DNA from: Oscillospiraceae bacterium
GTDB lineage: Bacteria; Bacillota_A; Clostridia; Oscillospirales; Oscillospiraceae
Assembly: GCA_017459865.1 (NCBI GenBank)
Contig: JAFUCD010000029.1
Span: forward strand, 136,798-200,797
DNA length: 64,000 nt
Reading direction: 5' to 3'
Part shown: one piece after another, positions 54,161 through 61,759 of the stretch
How the letters are laid out: each line of letters begins with the position of its first letter
Numbering within the stretch: the stretch's first letter is position 1
The notes under the pieces: generated by a model
The model's database searches: none
Seen by the model: the letters and a program-made list of their open reading frames with translations, nothing else
What the model was told of the DNA's origin: nothing
Translations under genes and position numbers: made by a program

Positions 54161-55506
54161 ACCGGCTCCTTTTTTCGGATGTGAAGATAGAGTGTGATCG
54201 CCACGATGAGCGAGATCAGATCGACGATCGGCTGCACCCACATGAGTCCGTAGAGCGGCAGCAGCGCGTCCATCAAAAACAGCAGTGGAATGTCCAGCAC
54301 GCCCTTGCGCAGCACAGAGCACACAAGCGACTCGCGCACGCGCCCCATCGCCTGAAACTGGATGATCATGGGATAGGCGACGCTCATGAGCGGCATGGCC
54401 GTGACCATGCGGCGCAAAAACGCCGCGGCATACTTGACCGTGACGGCGTCACGCATGAACACGGACGCAAGCGGCTCGGCAAAAAGCTCGAACGCTGCGA
54501 GACACAGCAGCGCGAAGCCGAATGAGATCGCCGTGCCGTATCGGAACGCGGCGCTGCGGCGCGGATAGTCCCCCGCCGCATCGGTATACGCCAACAGCGG
54601 CAGCAGCCCGCTCGACACGCCGATCGAGAAATACAGCGGTAATTGATCGAGCTTCTTCACGATGCCGAGCGCGGCGACCGCCTCCGTCGGATACCGGGAG
54701 ACGAACTTCGCCTGCGCGGCGATGGCGACGACTGTAAGCGCATATTGCAAGGCTGACGGAAAGCCCACCTTCAGGATACGGGAAAGATACTTCCCGGAGC
54801 GGCGAAGGCGCTGCACGGCAAGCGACAGCAGACTGCGCTTTGAAACGGCGACTAGCAGCAGATACAGCGCTGAGACCGCATTTGCTGCAGCCGTCGCCAG
54901 TCCCGCGCCCGCCGCGCCGAGGCCGGCAAACCGCGGCAGGATCAAAAGCGGGTCCAGAAGGATATTCAGCACGCCGCCGAGCGACATGCCGAGCGACGCC
55001 TCCCGCGCGCTGCCCTCGGCGCGCAGGAGATTGGCAAGCAGCGTCGACACAACCGTGCCGGGTCCGCCGAGCACAACTGCCCAGAGCGCATATCCGCGCA
55101 CGGCGGACCACGTCTCGTCCGTCGCGCCCGCGAGATATAAAATCGGGCGGGCAAAGCACGCGAACAGCGCGGCATACGCAGCCGCTGCCGCGAGTCCGAA
55201 CCAGAAAGACACCGAGGCGATATCGCGTGCGGCGTCCGTCTCGCGTTTCCCGAGCGCGCGGGCAAGCGCGCTCGCGCCGCCAACGCCGAAGAGATTCGAC
55301 AGCGCCGTGAGCATCACGAACGAGGAATAGCAGACCGTGACCGCCGCCGTCTGCACGGGATCGTTCAGCAGTCCCACAAAATACGTGTCCGCAAGGCTGT
55401 AGACCAGCGCGATCATCTGGCTGATGACGGCGGGAACGATCTGTCGGCGCACGGCGGCGCGCACGGGCATGGAAGCAAACAGAGAGTTTCGCTCGGCGTC
55501 CGTCAA
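54157..55506 (-). CDS. MATE family efflux transporter
   Basis: A 449-residue polytopic transporter with about 12 membrane helices and the MATE pattern: ISQMIALVYSLADTYFVGLL in the first helices, GVGGASALARALG, then the second half starting near VGFPSALQYALTVVA. These proteins export drugs or metabolites using sodium or proton gradients. The TTG start overlaps the upstream stop (TTGA); a later ATG at Met-13 is an alternative. It is one of five coupled genes. Confidence 0.87.
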   Translation of the reverse strand: MTDAERNSLFASMPVRAAVRRQIVPAVISQMIALVYSLADTYFVGLLNDPVQTAAVTVCYSSFVMLTALSNLFGVGGASALARALGKRETDAARDIASVSFWFGLAAAAAYAALFACFARPILYLAGATDETWSAVRGYALWAVVLGGPGTVVSTLLANLLRAEGSAREASLGMSLGGVLNILLDPLLILPRFAGLGAAGAGLATAAANAVSALYLLLVAVSKRSLLSLAVQRLRRSGKYLSRILKVGFPSALQYALTVVAIAAQAKFVSRYPTEAVAALGIVKKLDQLPLYFSIGVSSGLLPLLAYTDAAGDYPRRSAAFRYGTAISFGFALLCLAAFELFAEPLASVFMRDAVTVKYAAAFLRRMVTAMPLMSVAYPMIIQFQAMGRVRESLVCSVLRKGVLDIPLLFLMDALLPLYGLMWVQPIVDLISLIVAITLYLHIRKKEPV

Positions 55507-56165
55507 CGGAACACGCTCCCGTCTTCCTGATAGGTCTCCAGACGCGTAAAGGCGGCGAAGTCGGGCGCGATGTCCGCGGCAAGCTGCCGCAGCGCCGTGA
55601 CCAGATGCTCGGGATTCAGCGTCGGCTCCTGCGCGGAAATGACTGCGTCGACCCGGACACAGTCTGCGTCAGGCGTGACGGTGAGCTCCCGAATGGCGGG
55701 ACGGACGTCCATCTCACCGAAGCCGCGCTTGGTCTTGCGCGTGATGACGATGCTGTCGCGCGCATAGAAATCGCGCAGCGCCTCCGCCATCTCGCTCAGC
55801 TCCCGGTCGTCATATTCATAGCGACCCGTGACGCGCAGCCACTTGAGATATTTCGATTTTGTCTCGGCAGGATATGCCTCCTGCGCCTCGATGCCCTCGG
55901 GCATGACGGCGGTGAGCCGCGCCGGGAGCGCCGACAGATCGACGTCCTCGGCAAGCTGGAAATCCATCAGCTCGCACACGCTCGCGCAGCCGACCGACAG
56001 CGGAAGCAGGATAGATATTTGGGCGTGCGGATTGAAACCCTCGGAATATTTCAGCTGATATCCCGCGCGCAGGAACACGCGCTGCATCGTGCGCATGAGA
56101 TCGAGGTGCGACAGATACACCGCGCGCCCCGTTTTGGAAAATCGCAATCTGAGCTTTTCAGGCAT
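55503..56165 (-). CDS. TIGR03936 family (DUF2344) radical SAM-associated protein
   Basis: A 220-residue protein of the DUF2344 family. The N-terminus is typical: LRLRFSKTGRAVYLSHLDLM, then GYQLKYSEGFNPHAQISILLPLSVG. It almost always accompanies the TIGR03960 radical SAM gene, which precedes it here with an 8-base overlap, and the pair is usually near rplU or RNase G genes in Bacillota. Function is unknown; a role in tRNA or ribosome modification has been suggested by context. Confidence 0.9.
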   Translation of the reverse strand: MPEKLRLRFSKTGRAVYLSHLDLMRTMQRVFLRAGYQLKYSEGFNPHAQISILLPLSVGCASVCELMDFQLAEDVDLSALPARLTAVMPEGIEAQEAYPAETKSKYLKWLRVTGRYEYDDRELSEMAEALRDFYARDSIVITRKTKRGFGEMDVRPAIRELTVTPDADCVRVDAVISAQEPTLNPEHLVTALRQLAADIAPDFAAFTRLETYQEDGSVFR

Positions 56166-57999
56166 CGCAGCAGCCTCCGTTCGTCATGAGTCCCAGCGCG
56201 CCGCAGGCGGTGCACTGCTTGCGGCAGTCAGGCGAGAGCTGCGCGGCGTAGGCCTGCTCGCGCTCGTGCCAGAGATGGCGGCGCGTGACGGAAATGTCGA
56301 TCACGTCCCAGGGCATGAACTCATCCTTTTCCCGCTCGCGGTTGGCGTAGAACGCGGGATCCACCCCGGCGGCGGCACAGCCGTCCATCCACGCCTCGAA
56401 GGAGAAATAGTCGCTCCACGCCTGCAGAGGCTTTGCGTTGCGCCAGACATGCTCGATCACGTCCGCGATACGGCGGTCGCCGCGCGAGAGCACGGCCTCG
56501 ACAAAGCTGGTGTCGGGATCGTGCCAGTTATAGGTCGTATTGCGCGCGCGAATGTTCTCCCGCAGGAGCTTCACGCGGCGCTGATATTCGTCCATCGAGA
56601 CCTGCGCCTCCCATTGGAAGGGCGTGTGCGGCTTGGGGACGAAGCAGGACGTGCTGACCGTGATGCGCACGCCGCGGTTTTTGTTTTTGGCGTACTGCCG
56701 CCAGGTGTGCAGCACCTGATCGGCGAGCTGCGCGATGCCGACGACGTCCTCGTCCGTCTCGGTGGGCAGGCCCAGCATGAAATAGAGCTTCACGCCGTTC
56801 CAGCCGCCCTCGAAGGCGACGCGGCAGGAGTTCAACAGATCCTCCTCGCGGACGTTTTTGTTGATTGCGTCGCGCAGACGCTGCGTGCCCGCCTCGGGCG
56901 CAAACGTAAGACCGCCCTTGCGCACCTTCTGCAGGCGGCTCATGATGTCCATAGAGAAGTTATCCGCGCGCAGACTCGGCAGCGAAAGGCTGATACTGCG
57001 CGGCTCGCAGTAATCCAGCAGCCCGTCGCACACATCCGAGAGCGGACGATAGTCGCTGCTCGAAAGGCTCAGGAGCGTCGCCTCCTGATAGCCGGTGTTC
57101 TTCAGGCTCTCGACGCCCTGCCACACGATGGTCTCGGGCTTGCGCGGGCGCACCGGGCGATAGACATAGCCCGCCTGACAGAAGCGGCAGCCGCGGATGC
57201 AGCCGCGAAAGAGCTCGACGTTCACGCGGTCGTGCACGATCTCCGTGCTCGGGACGATCGGCGCCGTGGGATATTCGCACGCGTCGAGGTCCTGGATGAT
57301 GCGCTTTTTGACCCGCGCGGGCGCGCCCGCGGCGGCGCGGATGGTCTGCAGCGTGCCGTCGGGGTTGTACTCCGGCGTATAGAGGCTCGGGACGTAGACG
57401 CCCGAAATGGTCTCGGCGACCGTGCGAAGAAACTGCGCCTTGCTCCACCCCGCGTCGCGCGCCTCACGGTACAGGAGCACGATCTCGTTGTTGACCTCCT
57501 CGCCCTCGCCGATGATCATCAGATCGAAAAACGGCGCCATAGGCTCGGGGTTCATGCAGCTCGTGCCTCCCGCGATGACGAGCGGGGTAAGGTCGGGGCG
57601 GTCCGCGCTGCGCAGCGGGATGCCCGAAAGATCCAGCATGTTCAGCACCGCCGTATACGCCATCTCATAGCCGACGGAGAACGCGACGATGTCAAACGCC
57701 GATACCGGGTCGCCACTCTCGAGCGCCCAGAGCGGGATCGAAGCGTCGCGCATCTCCTGCTCCATGTCGCCCCAGGGCGCAAACACGCGCTCGACCCACA
57801 CGCCGTCCAGCCTGTTCATCGTGCTGTAGAGGATGCGCATGCCGATATTGCTCATGCCGATCTCATACAGATCCGGGAAGCAGAACGCGACGCGCACGTC
57901 CACGTCCGCCTTGTTTTTCATGATCTGGTTATATTCCCCGCCCGTATACCGCGCGGGCTTCTGCACCCGAGGCAGGATGCGTTCTAAGCGCCGGTCCAT
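56158..57999 (-). CDS. TIGR03960 family B12-binding radical SAM protein
   Basis: A 613-residue enzyme with an N-terminal B12-binding-like region (RVAFCFPDLYEIGMSNIGMR) and a radical SAM core whose cluster motif is FRGCIRGCRFCQAGYVYRP (C-x3-C-x2-C). A C-terminal cysteine-rich end contains CRKQCTACG and a final CC. The reaction is not known. Placement with the DUF2344 gene and SpoIVFAB-like peptidases matches the conserved neighbourhood in Clostridia. Confidence 0.9.
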   Translation of the reverse strand: MDRRLERILPRVQKPARYTGGEYNQIMKNKADVDVRVAFCFPDLYEIGMSNIGMRILYSTMNRLDGVWVERVFAPWGDMEQEMRDASIPLWALESGDPVSAFDIVAFSVGYEMAYTAVLNMLDLSGIPLRSADRPDLTPLVIAGGTSCMNPEPMAPFFDLMIIGEGEEVNNEIVLLYREARDAGWSKAQFLRTVAETISGVYVPSLYTPEYNPDGTLQTIRAAAGAPARVKKRIIQDLDACEYPTAPIVPSTEIVHDRVNVELFRGCIRGCRFCQAGYVYRPVRPRKPETIVWQGVESLKNTGYQEATLLSLSSSDYRPLSDVCDGLLDYCEPRSISLSLPSLRADNFSMDIMSRLQKVRKGGLTFAPEAGTQRLRDAINKNVREEDLLNSCRVAFEGGWNGVKLYFMLGLPTETDEDVVGIAQLADQVLHTWRQYAKNKNRGVRITVSTSCFVPKPHTPFQWEAQVSMDEYQRRVKLLRENIRARNTTYNWHDPDTSFVEAVLSRGDRRIADVIEHVWRNAKPLQAWSDYFSFEAWMDGCAAAGVDPAFYANREREKDEFMPWDVIDISVTRRHLWHEREQAYAAQLSPDCRKQCTACGALGLMTNGGCCDA

Positions 58000-58057
58000 A
58001 AAAGCATGCTCCGTTTCAAAATCAATAATAAAATATTGTACATCAAACGGCGCAGTT

Positions 58058-58498
58058 TTACAAGCCCGACCGCAGCTTCGGCGCCGTGATCAGCCAAAAC
58101 GCGAACAGCAGCGGCGCCCAGCCCCAGCCCGCGAGCAGGCACCATGCGCCGCAGAGCGTGAGCGCACCGAGCGTCAGCGTGCGCACCGCGCACAGCACGC
58201 CCGGGCGTTGGTACGCGACCGCCTCCATCGCCCGCCCGCCGTCGAGCGGCAGGACCGGCAGAAGGTTGACCAGCGCGAGCACAAGGCTCATCTCCGCTGC
58301 GAGCGCCCATGTGCGCCGAAGCAGCAGCCACAGCAGCGTGCCGGCGGCGGGACCGGAGAGCGCAGCGAGCGCGCCCGGCAGTCCCGGCCGTACCGCCCCG
58401 CATCGCAGCACGGGCCCGGTGGCGGCGAGCGTGACGCCCTCCAGCCGCACGCCGAGCAGCCGCAGCGCCGCGACATGCCCCAGCTCGTGCACAGCCAC
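58058..58498 (-). CDS. M50 site-2-type protease (SpoIVFB-like), probable frameshift at the 5' end
   Basis: This membrane zinc protease has HELGH (residues 4-8 from the GTG at 58498) and the second motif NLLPVLPLDGG. The open frame upstream of 58498 continues with a hydrophobic first helix but contains no ATG, GTG or TTG. A GTG at 58594-58596 overlaps the M23 stop as GTGA, the coupling pattern used all along this operon, but it is one base out of frame. Adding one base in the C-run at 58584-58587 would give a 179-residue protein with the expected first helix. Either the gene is damaged or the assembly has a one-base error. Pairing with an M23 protein suggests SpoIVFA/SpoIVFB. Confidence 0.75.
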   Translation of the reverse strand: MAVHELGHVAALRLLGVRLEGVTLAATGPVLRCGAVRPGLPGALAALSGPAAGTLLWLLLRRTWALAAEMSLVLALVNLLPVLPLDGGRAMEAVAYQRPGVLCAVRTLTLGALTLCGAWCLLAGWGWAPLLFAFWLITAPKLRSGL

Positions 58499-58592
58499 GG
58501 CAGCAGCGAGCGCTGAAAGCTCCTCCCCGCGCAGCAGAAAAACCAGCGCGCCGAGCAGCAGCGCGCCGCCGGGCGTGACGGCAGGGGCGCGG

Positions 58593-59423
58593 TCACACCG
58601 CGAGATAGAATTCCGGATTCAGATAGACCCCCTCCCGGATCAGTTCAAAGTGCAGATGCGGTCCGGTCGCCTGCCCGGTCGCGCCGACACGGGCGATCGT
58701 CTGTCCCGCCGTGACCGTCTCCCCCGCCGAGACCAGCAGCGCGCTGCAATGCCCGTAGAGCGTGACGAAGCCGCCGCCGTGATCAAGCTTCACGTAATTG
58801 CCATACCCCGCGTCCTCACCAGCGGCGAGCACAGTCCCATCGGCAAAGGCGCGGATCTCCGTTCCGGCGTCGGCGGCAAAGTCCGTGCCATAGTGAAATT
58901 TGACCGCATTCTGGATCGGGTGCAGCCGATAGCCGAAGCCGGACGAGGTGTAGCCCGCCACGGGTGTGACCGCCGCAAAGGGCAGCTCCGGGATGTCATA
59001 GCTCACATTCGTCGGCAGCGCGCGGTCGGAAAACTCCGCCTGCGACGCCAAAAACGTCTCGCGCGCGGCGAAGGCCGCGTCCATCGCGGCGGCGTGGTCC
59101 AGCTCCGCCTCGGTCTCGTCGCTCGGTGTGGGGTGCAGCAGCGTCCCCGGCAGCCCCGTGAAATAGGAATGCACATGCGCCGCGCGCGCCTGCTCCATCT
59201 GCTCCAGCGGGAGGACGGCGGTGTATCGGGTCTCCACGGACGCCGACGTCTCCTCCGCGCCGGCGTGCAGCACAGAGTGCAGCGCAGCGCCGTAATCATC
59301 ATTGCGTGCCAGCTGCGTCTGTACAGCCGCGCGCACACCGAGCGCCGCCGCGGGCGCGACGAGCTTGAGCACCGTGAGTCCGACAAACAAAAGCACGCAG
59401 ACATAGATCTTCAATCGCTTCAT
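58593..59423 (-). CDS. M23 family metallopeptidase (SpoIVFA-like)
   Basis: A 276-residue protein with one N-terminal membrane helix, an alpha-helical middle and a C-terminal LytM/M23 domain. Zinc-ligand motifs are intact: HYGTDFAAD (HxxxD) and GPHLHFEL (HxH). It could therefore be an active peptidoglycan endopeptidase. Position directly before an M50 protease matches SpoIVFA-SpoIVFB of Clostridia, in which SpoIVFA regulates the protease that activates sigma-K. GGAGGGGGG lies upstream of the ATG at 59423; the longer open frame is not needed. Confidence 0.85.
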   Translation of the reverse strand: MKRLKIYVCVLLFVGLTVLKLVAPAAALGVRAAVQTQLARNDDYGAALHSVLHAGAEETSASVETRYTAVLPLEQMEQARAAHVHSYFTGLPGTLLHPTPSDETEAELDHAAAMDAAFAARETFLASQAEFSDRALPTNVSYDIPELPFAAVTPVAGYTSSGFGYRLHPIQNAVKFHYGTDFAADAGTEIRAFADGTVLAAGEDAGYGNYVKLDHGGGFVTLYGHCSALLVSAGETVTAGQTIARVGATGQATGPHLHFELIREGVYLNPEFYLAV

Positions 59424-59510
59424 CCGGATCCCCCCTCCGAATGAGCTTATGCGCGGGCGAAAAGAACTATGTTTCCCGAAAATGCCCCGGCGAAGCGGCA
59501 AAAATAATGC

Positions 59511-59539
59511 TTGACAAGTCAGGCTCGTGTCGTTATAAT
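59511..59539 (+). promoter_or_regulatory. Promoter of tRNA-Pro
   Basis: A perfect TTGACA (59511-59516), a 17-bp spacer and a perfect TATAAT (59534-59539), 13 bases before the tRNA. Confidence 0.92.
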
Positions 59540-59552
59540 AAAAAAGCTGTTT

Positions 59553-59628
59553 CGGGGTGTAGCGCAGATGGTAGCGCGCATGGTTCGGGACCATGAGGCC
59601 GCGAGTTCAAGTCTCGCCACTCCGACCA
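59553..59628 (+). tRNA. tRNA-Pro (anticodon CGG)
   Basis: A 76-base cloverleaf with acceptor stem CGGGGTG/CACTCCG, anticodon stem CATGG/CCATG and loop TTCGGGA (anticodon CGG, codon CCG), T-arm GCGAG-TTCAAGT-CTCGC and an encoded ACCA end. C1-G72 fits bacterial proline tRNAs. Confidence 0.95.
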
Positions 59629-59632
59629 ATTC

Positions 59633-59679
59633 AAAAATGTGTCTTTTGCCGTCAGGTAAAAGACACATTTTTGTTTTTT
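59633..59679 (+). terminator. Intrinsic terminator after tRNA-Pro
   Basis: A perfect 15-bp stem (59633-59647/59658-59672) is followed by GTTTTTTG. Confidence 0.9.
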
Positions 59680-59760
59680 GTCACTTTCCTCTTTTCTTTC
59701 TGTACAGTCTATGCTATTATGTCCATGTTTATCTCTATTAACAAGAACAGGAGGATGAAC

Positions 59761-61749
59761 ATGAAAAAAATCAGCAGATTCCTTGCGGTCTTGCTGGTGA
59801 TCGCGATGGTGGCGAGCTTTTCGTCCGCGCTCGCTTTGGACAAGTACCAGTATACCAAGTACAGGCAGTATCTGTGCATCGGCGACAGCGTTGCCGCCGG
59901 CTACACCTACAGCGGCTCTTGGGACAACTACGGCTTTACGCGCGTACGCGGCGCGTATCATGATATCGTGGCAAACGCAGTAGACGCGGATCTGCTGCAG
60001 TATGCGACGAGCGGCTTCCGGCTCATCGAGCTGCGCTACATGATGGACGGCAAGGCCACCGACCCGGATGATTTCTGGAAGCAGTGCTTTGGCAGCAGCT
60101 ACATGTCCCCCGAGGTGCTCGACGGTTACACGGACATGTTCCGCAACGGCATCCGGACATCGGATCTGATGAGCATCAACCTCGGCTCGAACGACATCCT
60201 CACCGCCTCGGCGATGAAGTTCATCTTCGCGATGGAGGGCGCGGGCTCTTCCGACAGCGAGAAGAGCGCGCTGTATCGGGCGGTGGAGCAATACCTCGAT
60301 CAGCTCGCAGCGCAGAACCCGAGCTTCGCGGATCTGGTCAAGCTTGCAAAAACTGCCGGCAATATGCCGTCGATCCTGCGTGATCTGATCTCGAACCTCA
60401 ACATGTACTTCACGCTTTACAAGGAAAACTGGGAAGCGACGATGAAGGAGATCTACACGCTCAATCCCAAAATCACAATGCTCGTGCTCGGCGTGTACAA
60501 TCCCGCGTACAAGATCTATCTCGACGACAGCCACACGGTCAACCTCGGTCCCATCGTGCAGCCCGTGATCGACATGATCAACCGCTACATGCGCAGTGAA
60601 TCGGCGTATGCAAATAAGTATACCTTTGTCGACGTCGACGGCGTTGACTCCTGGGGCATGAGTCTGAACGACCCGAACTATTTCACTTACTTCGTCTGGT
60701 CCATGCACCCGACGCGTCTGGGCCATACCGACATCGCAACGCGGATGCTGAAGGTCACGCCGGAGCATTGGGTAGACATCGAGTTTACAAAGCAGCCGGA
60801 GGACGTGACCGCCGCAGAGGGCGAGAGCGCCGAATTCCGCGTGGAGACCAAATACGGCAACACCCCTTATTACCAGTGGCAGACCGCGCCGAAGGGCAGC
60901 GACGCCTGGACCGATATCCCCGTGAAGGAGACCGACGACAACGGGAACCCGATCGACGGCTATAATCCCACCGCCGCCACCGCCGCGCTGACCGTGACCG
61001 CCGCCAAGGCGCTCGACGGGCAGCAGTACCGCTGTGTGGTCACGGACTTCTACGGGCAGCGCGCGCCCATCACGAGCGACGCCGCGACGCTGACCGTGAC
61101 GCCGAAGGCCGATCCGCAGCCAAGCCCGGATCCCGATCCCAGTCCGGATCCCAGTCCCGACCCGAGTCCGGATCCCAGCCCCGACCCGCAGCCCGCGAAG
61201 GAGCTGCCCTTTGTGGATGTGGCAAAAACGGCGTGGTCGTATGACGACATCGCCTATGTCTATGAGAAGGGACTCATGCAGGGCAAGGATGCCACGCATT
61301 TTGATCCGCAGGGCACCACGACGCGCGCGGAGTTTGCAACCGTCCTCTATCGCATGGCGGATTCCCCGACCGTGACGCAGGAGATGCGCGACCAGTGCAA
61401 ATTCACCGATCTGAAAGCGGATTGGTATCGCGACGCCGTGATCTGGGGCTTCAGCGAGGGCGTCGTTAAGGGCACGAGCGACACGACGTTCTCCCCCAAC
61501 GACAAGGTCACCCGCGAGCAGATGGTCGCGATGCTCTATCGCTACAGCAACGCCGAAGCCGGTCAGGCGGATCTGAGCAAAATCACCGACGCTGACAGGA
61601 TCAGCGAATACGCCAGACCCGCCGTCGCATGGGCGGTCGCCAACGGCGTAGTGACCGGCATGCCCGACGGGAGCTTCAACCCCAAGGGCAACGCCACCCG
61701 TGAGCAGATGGCCGCCATCATGGCGCGGTTCGATCAGCTTGAAAAATAA
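59761..61749 (+). CDS. Secreted SGNH/GDSL hydrolase with Ig-like domain and S-layer (SLH) anchor
   Basis: A 662-residue surface protein. A signal peptide (1 to about 26) is followed by an SGNH hydrolase domain (about 30-335) with GDSV (41-44, nucleophile S43), GSND (142-145) and HPTRLGH (316-322). The usual Asp three residues before the catalytic His is Trp313. An Ig-like domain (about 342-448), a Pro/Asp/Ser linker (450-480) built of PDPS repeats, and three SLH repeats (484-662) follow. SLH repeats bind secondary cell wall polymers, so the esterase is displayed on the surface. AGGAGG lies 6 bases before the ATG. The substrate, possibly an acylated glycan or lipid, is unknown. Confidence 0.9.
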   Translation: MKKISRFLAVLLVIAMVASFSSALALDKYQYTKYRQYLCIGDSVAAGYTYSGSWDNYGFTRVRGAYHDIVANAVDADLLQYATSGFRLIELRYMMDGKATDPDDFWKQCFGSSYMSPEVLDGYTDMFRNGIRTSDLMSINLGSNDILTASAMKFIFAMEGAGSSDSEKSALYRAVEQYLDQLAAQNPSFADLVKLAKTAGNMPSILRDLISNLNMYFTLYKENWEATMKEIYTLNPKITMLVLGVYNPAYKIYLDDSHTVNLGPIVQPVIDMINRYMRSESAYANKYTFVDVDGVDSWGMSLNDPNYFTYFVWSMHPTRLGHTDIATRMLKVTPEHWVDIEFTKQPEDVTAAEGESAEFRVETKYGNTPYYQWQTAPKGSDAWTDIPVKETDDNGNPIDGYNPTAATAALTVTAAKALDGQQYRCVVTDFYGQRAPITSDAATLTVTPKADPQPSPDPDPSPDPSPDPSPDPSPDPQPAKELPFVDVAKTAWSYDDIAYVYEKGLMQGKDATHFDPQGTTTRAEFATVLYRMADSPTVTQEMRDQCKFTDLKADWYRDAVIWGFSEGVVKGTSDTTFSPNDKVTREQMVAMLYRYSNAEAGQADLSKITDADRISEYARPAVAWAVANGVVTGMPDGSFNPKGNATREQMAAIMARFDQLEK

Positions 61750-61759
61750 AACATTTATA

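Noticed and set aside
61120..61200. Tandem short repeats considered as a CRISPR or minisatellite
   Set aside because: They encode the Pro/Asp/Ser linker of the SLH protein; there are no spacers and the frame is kept.
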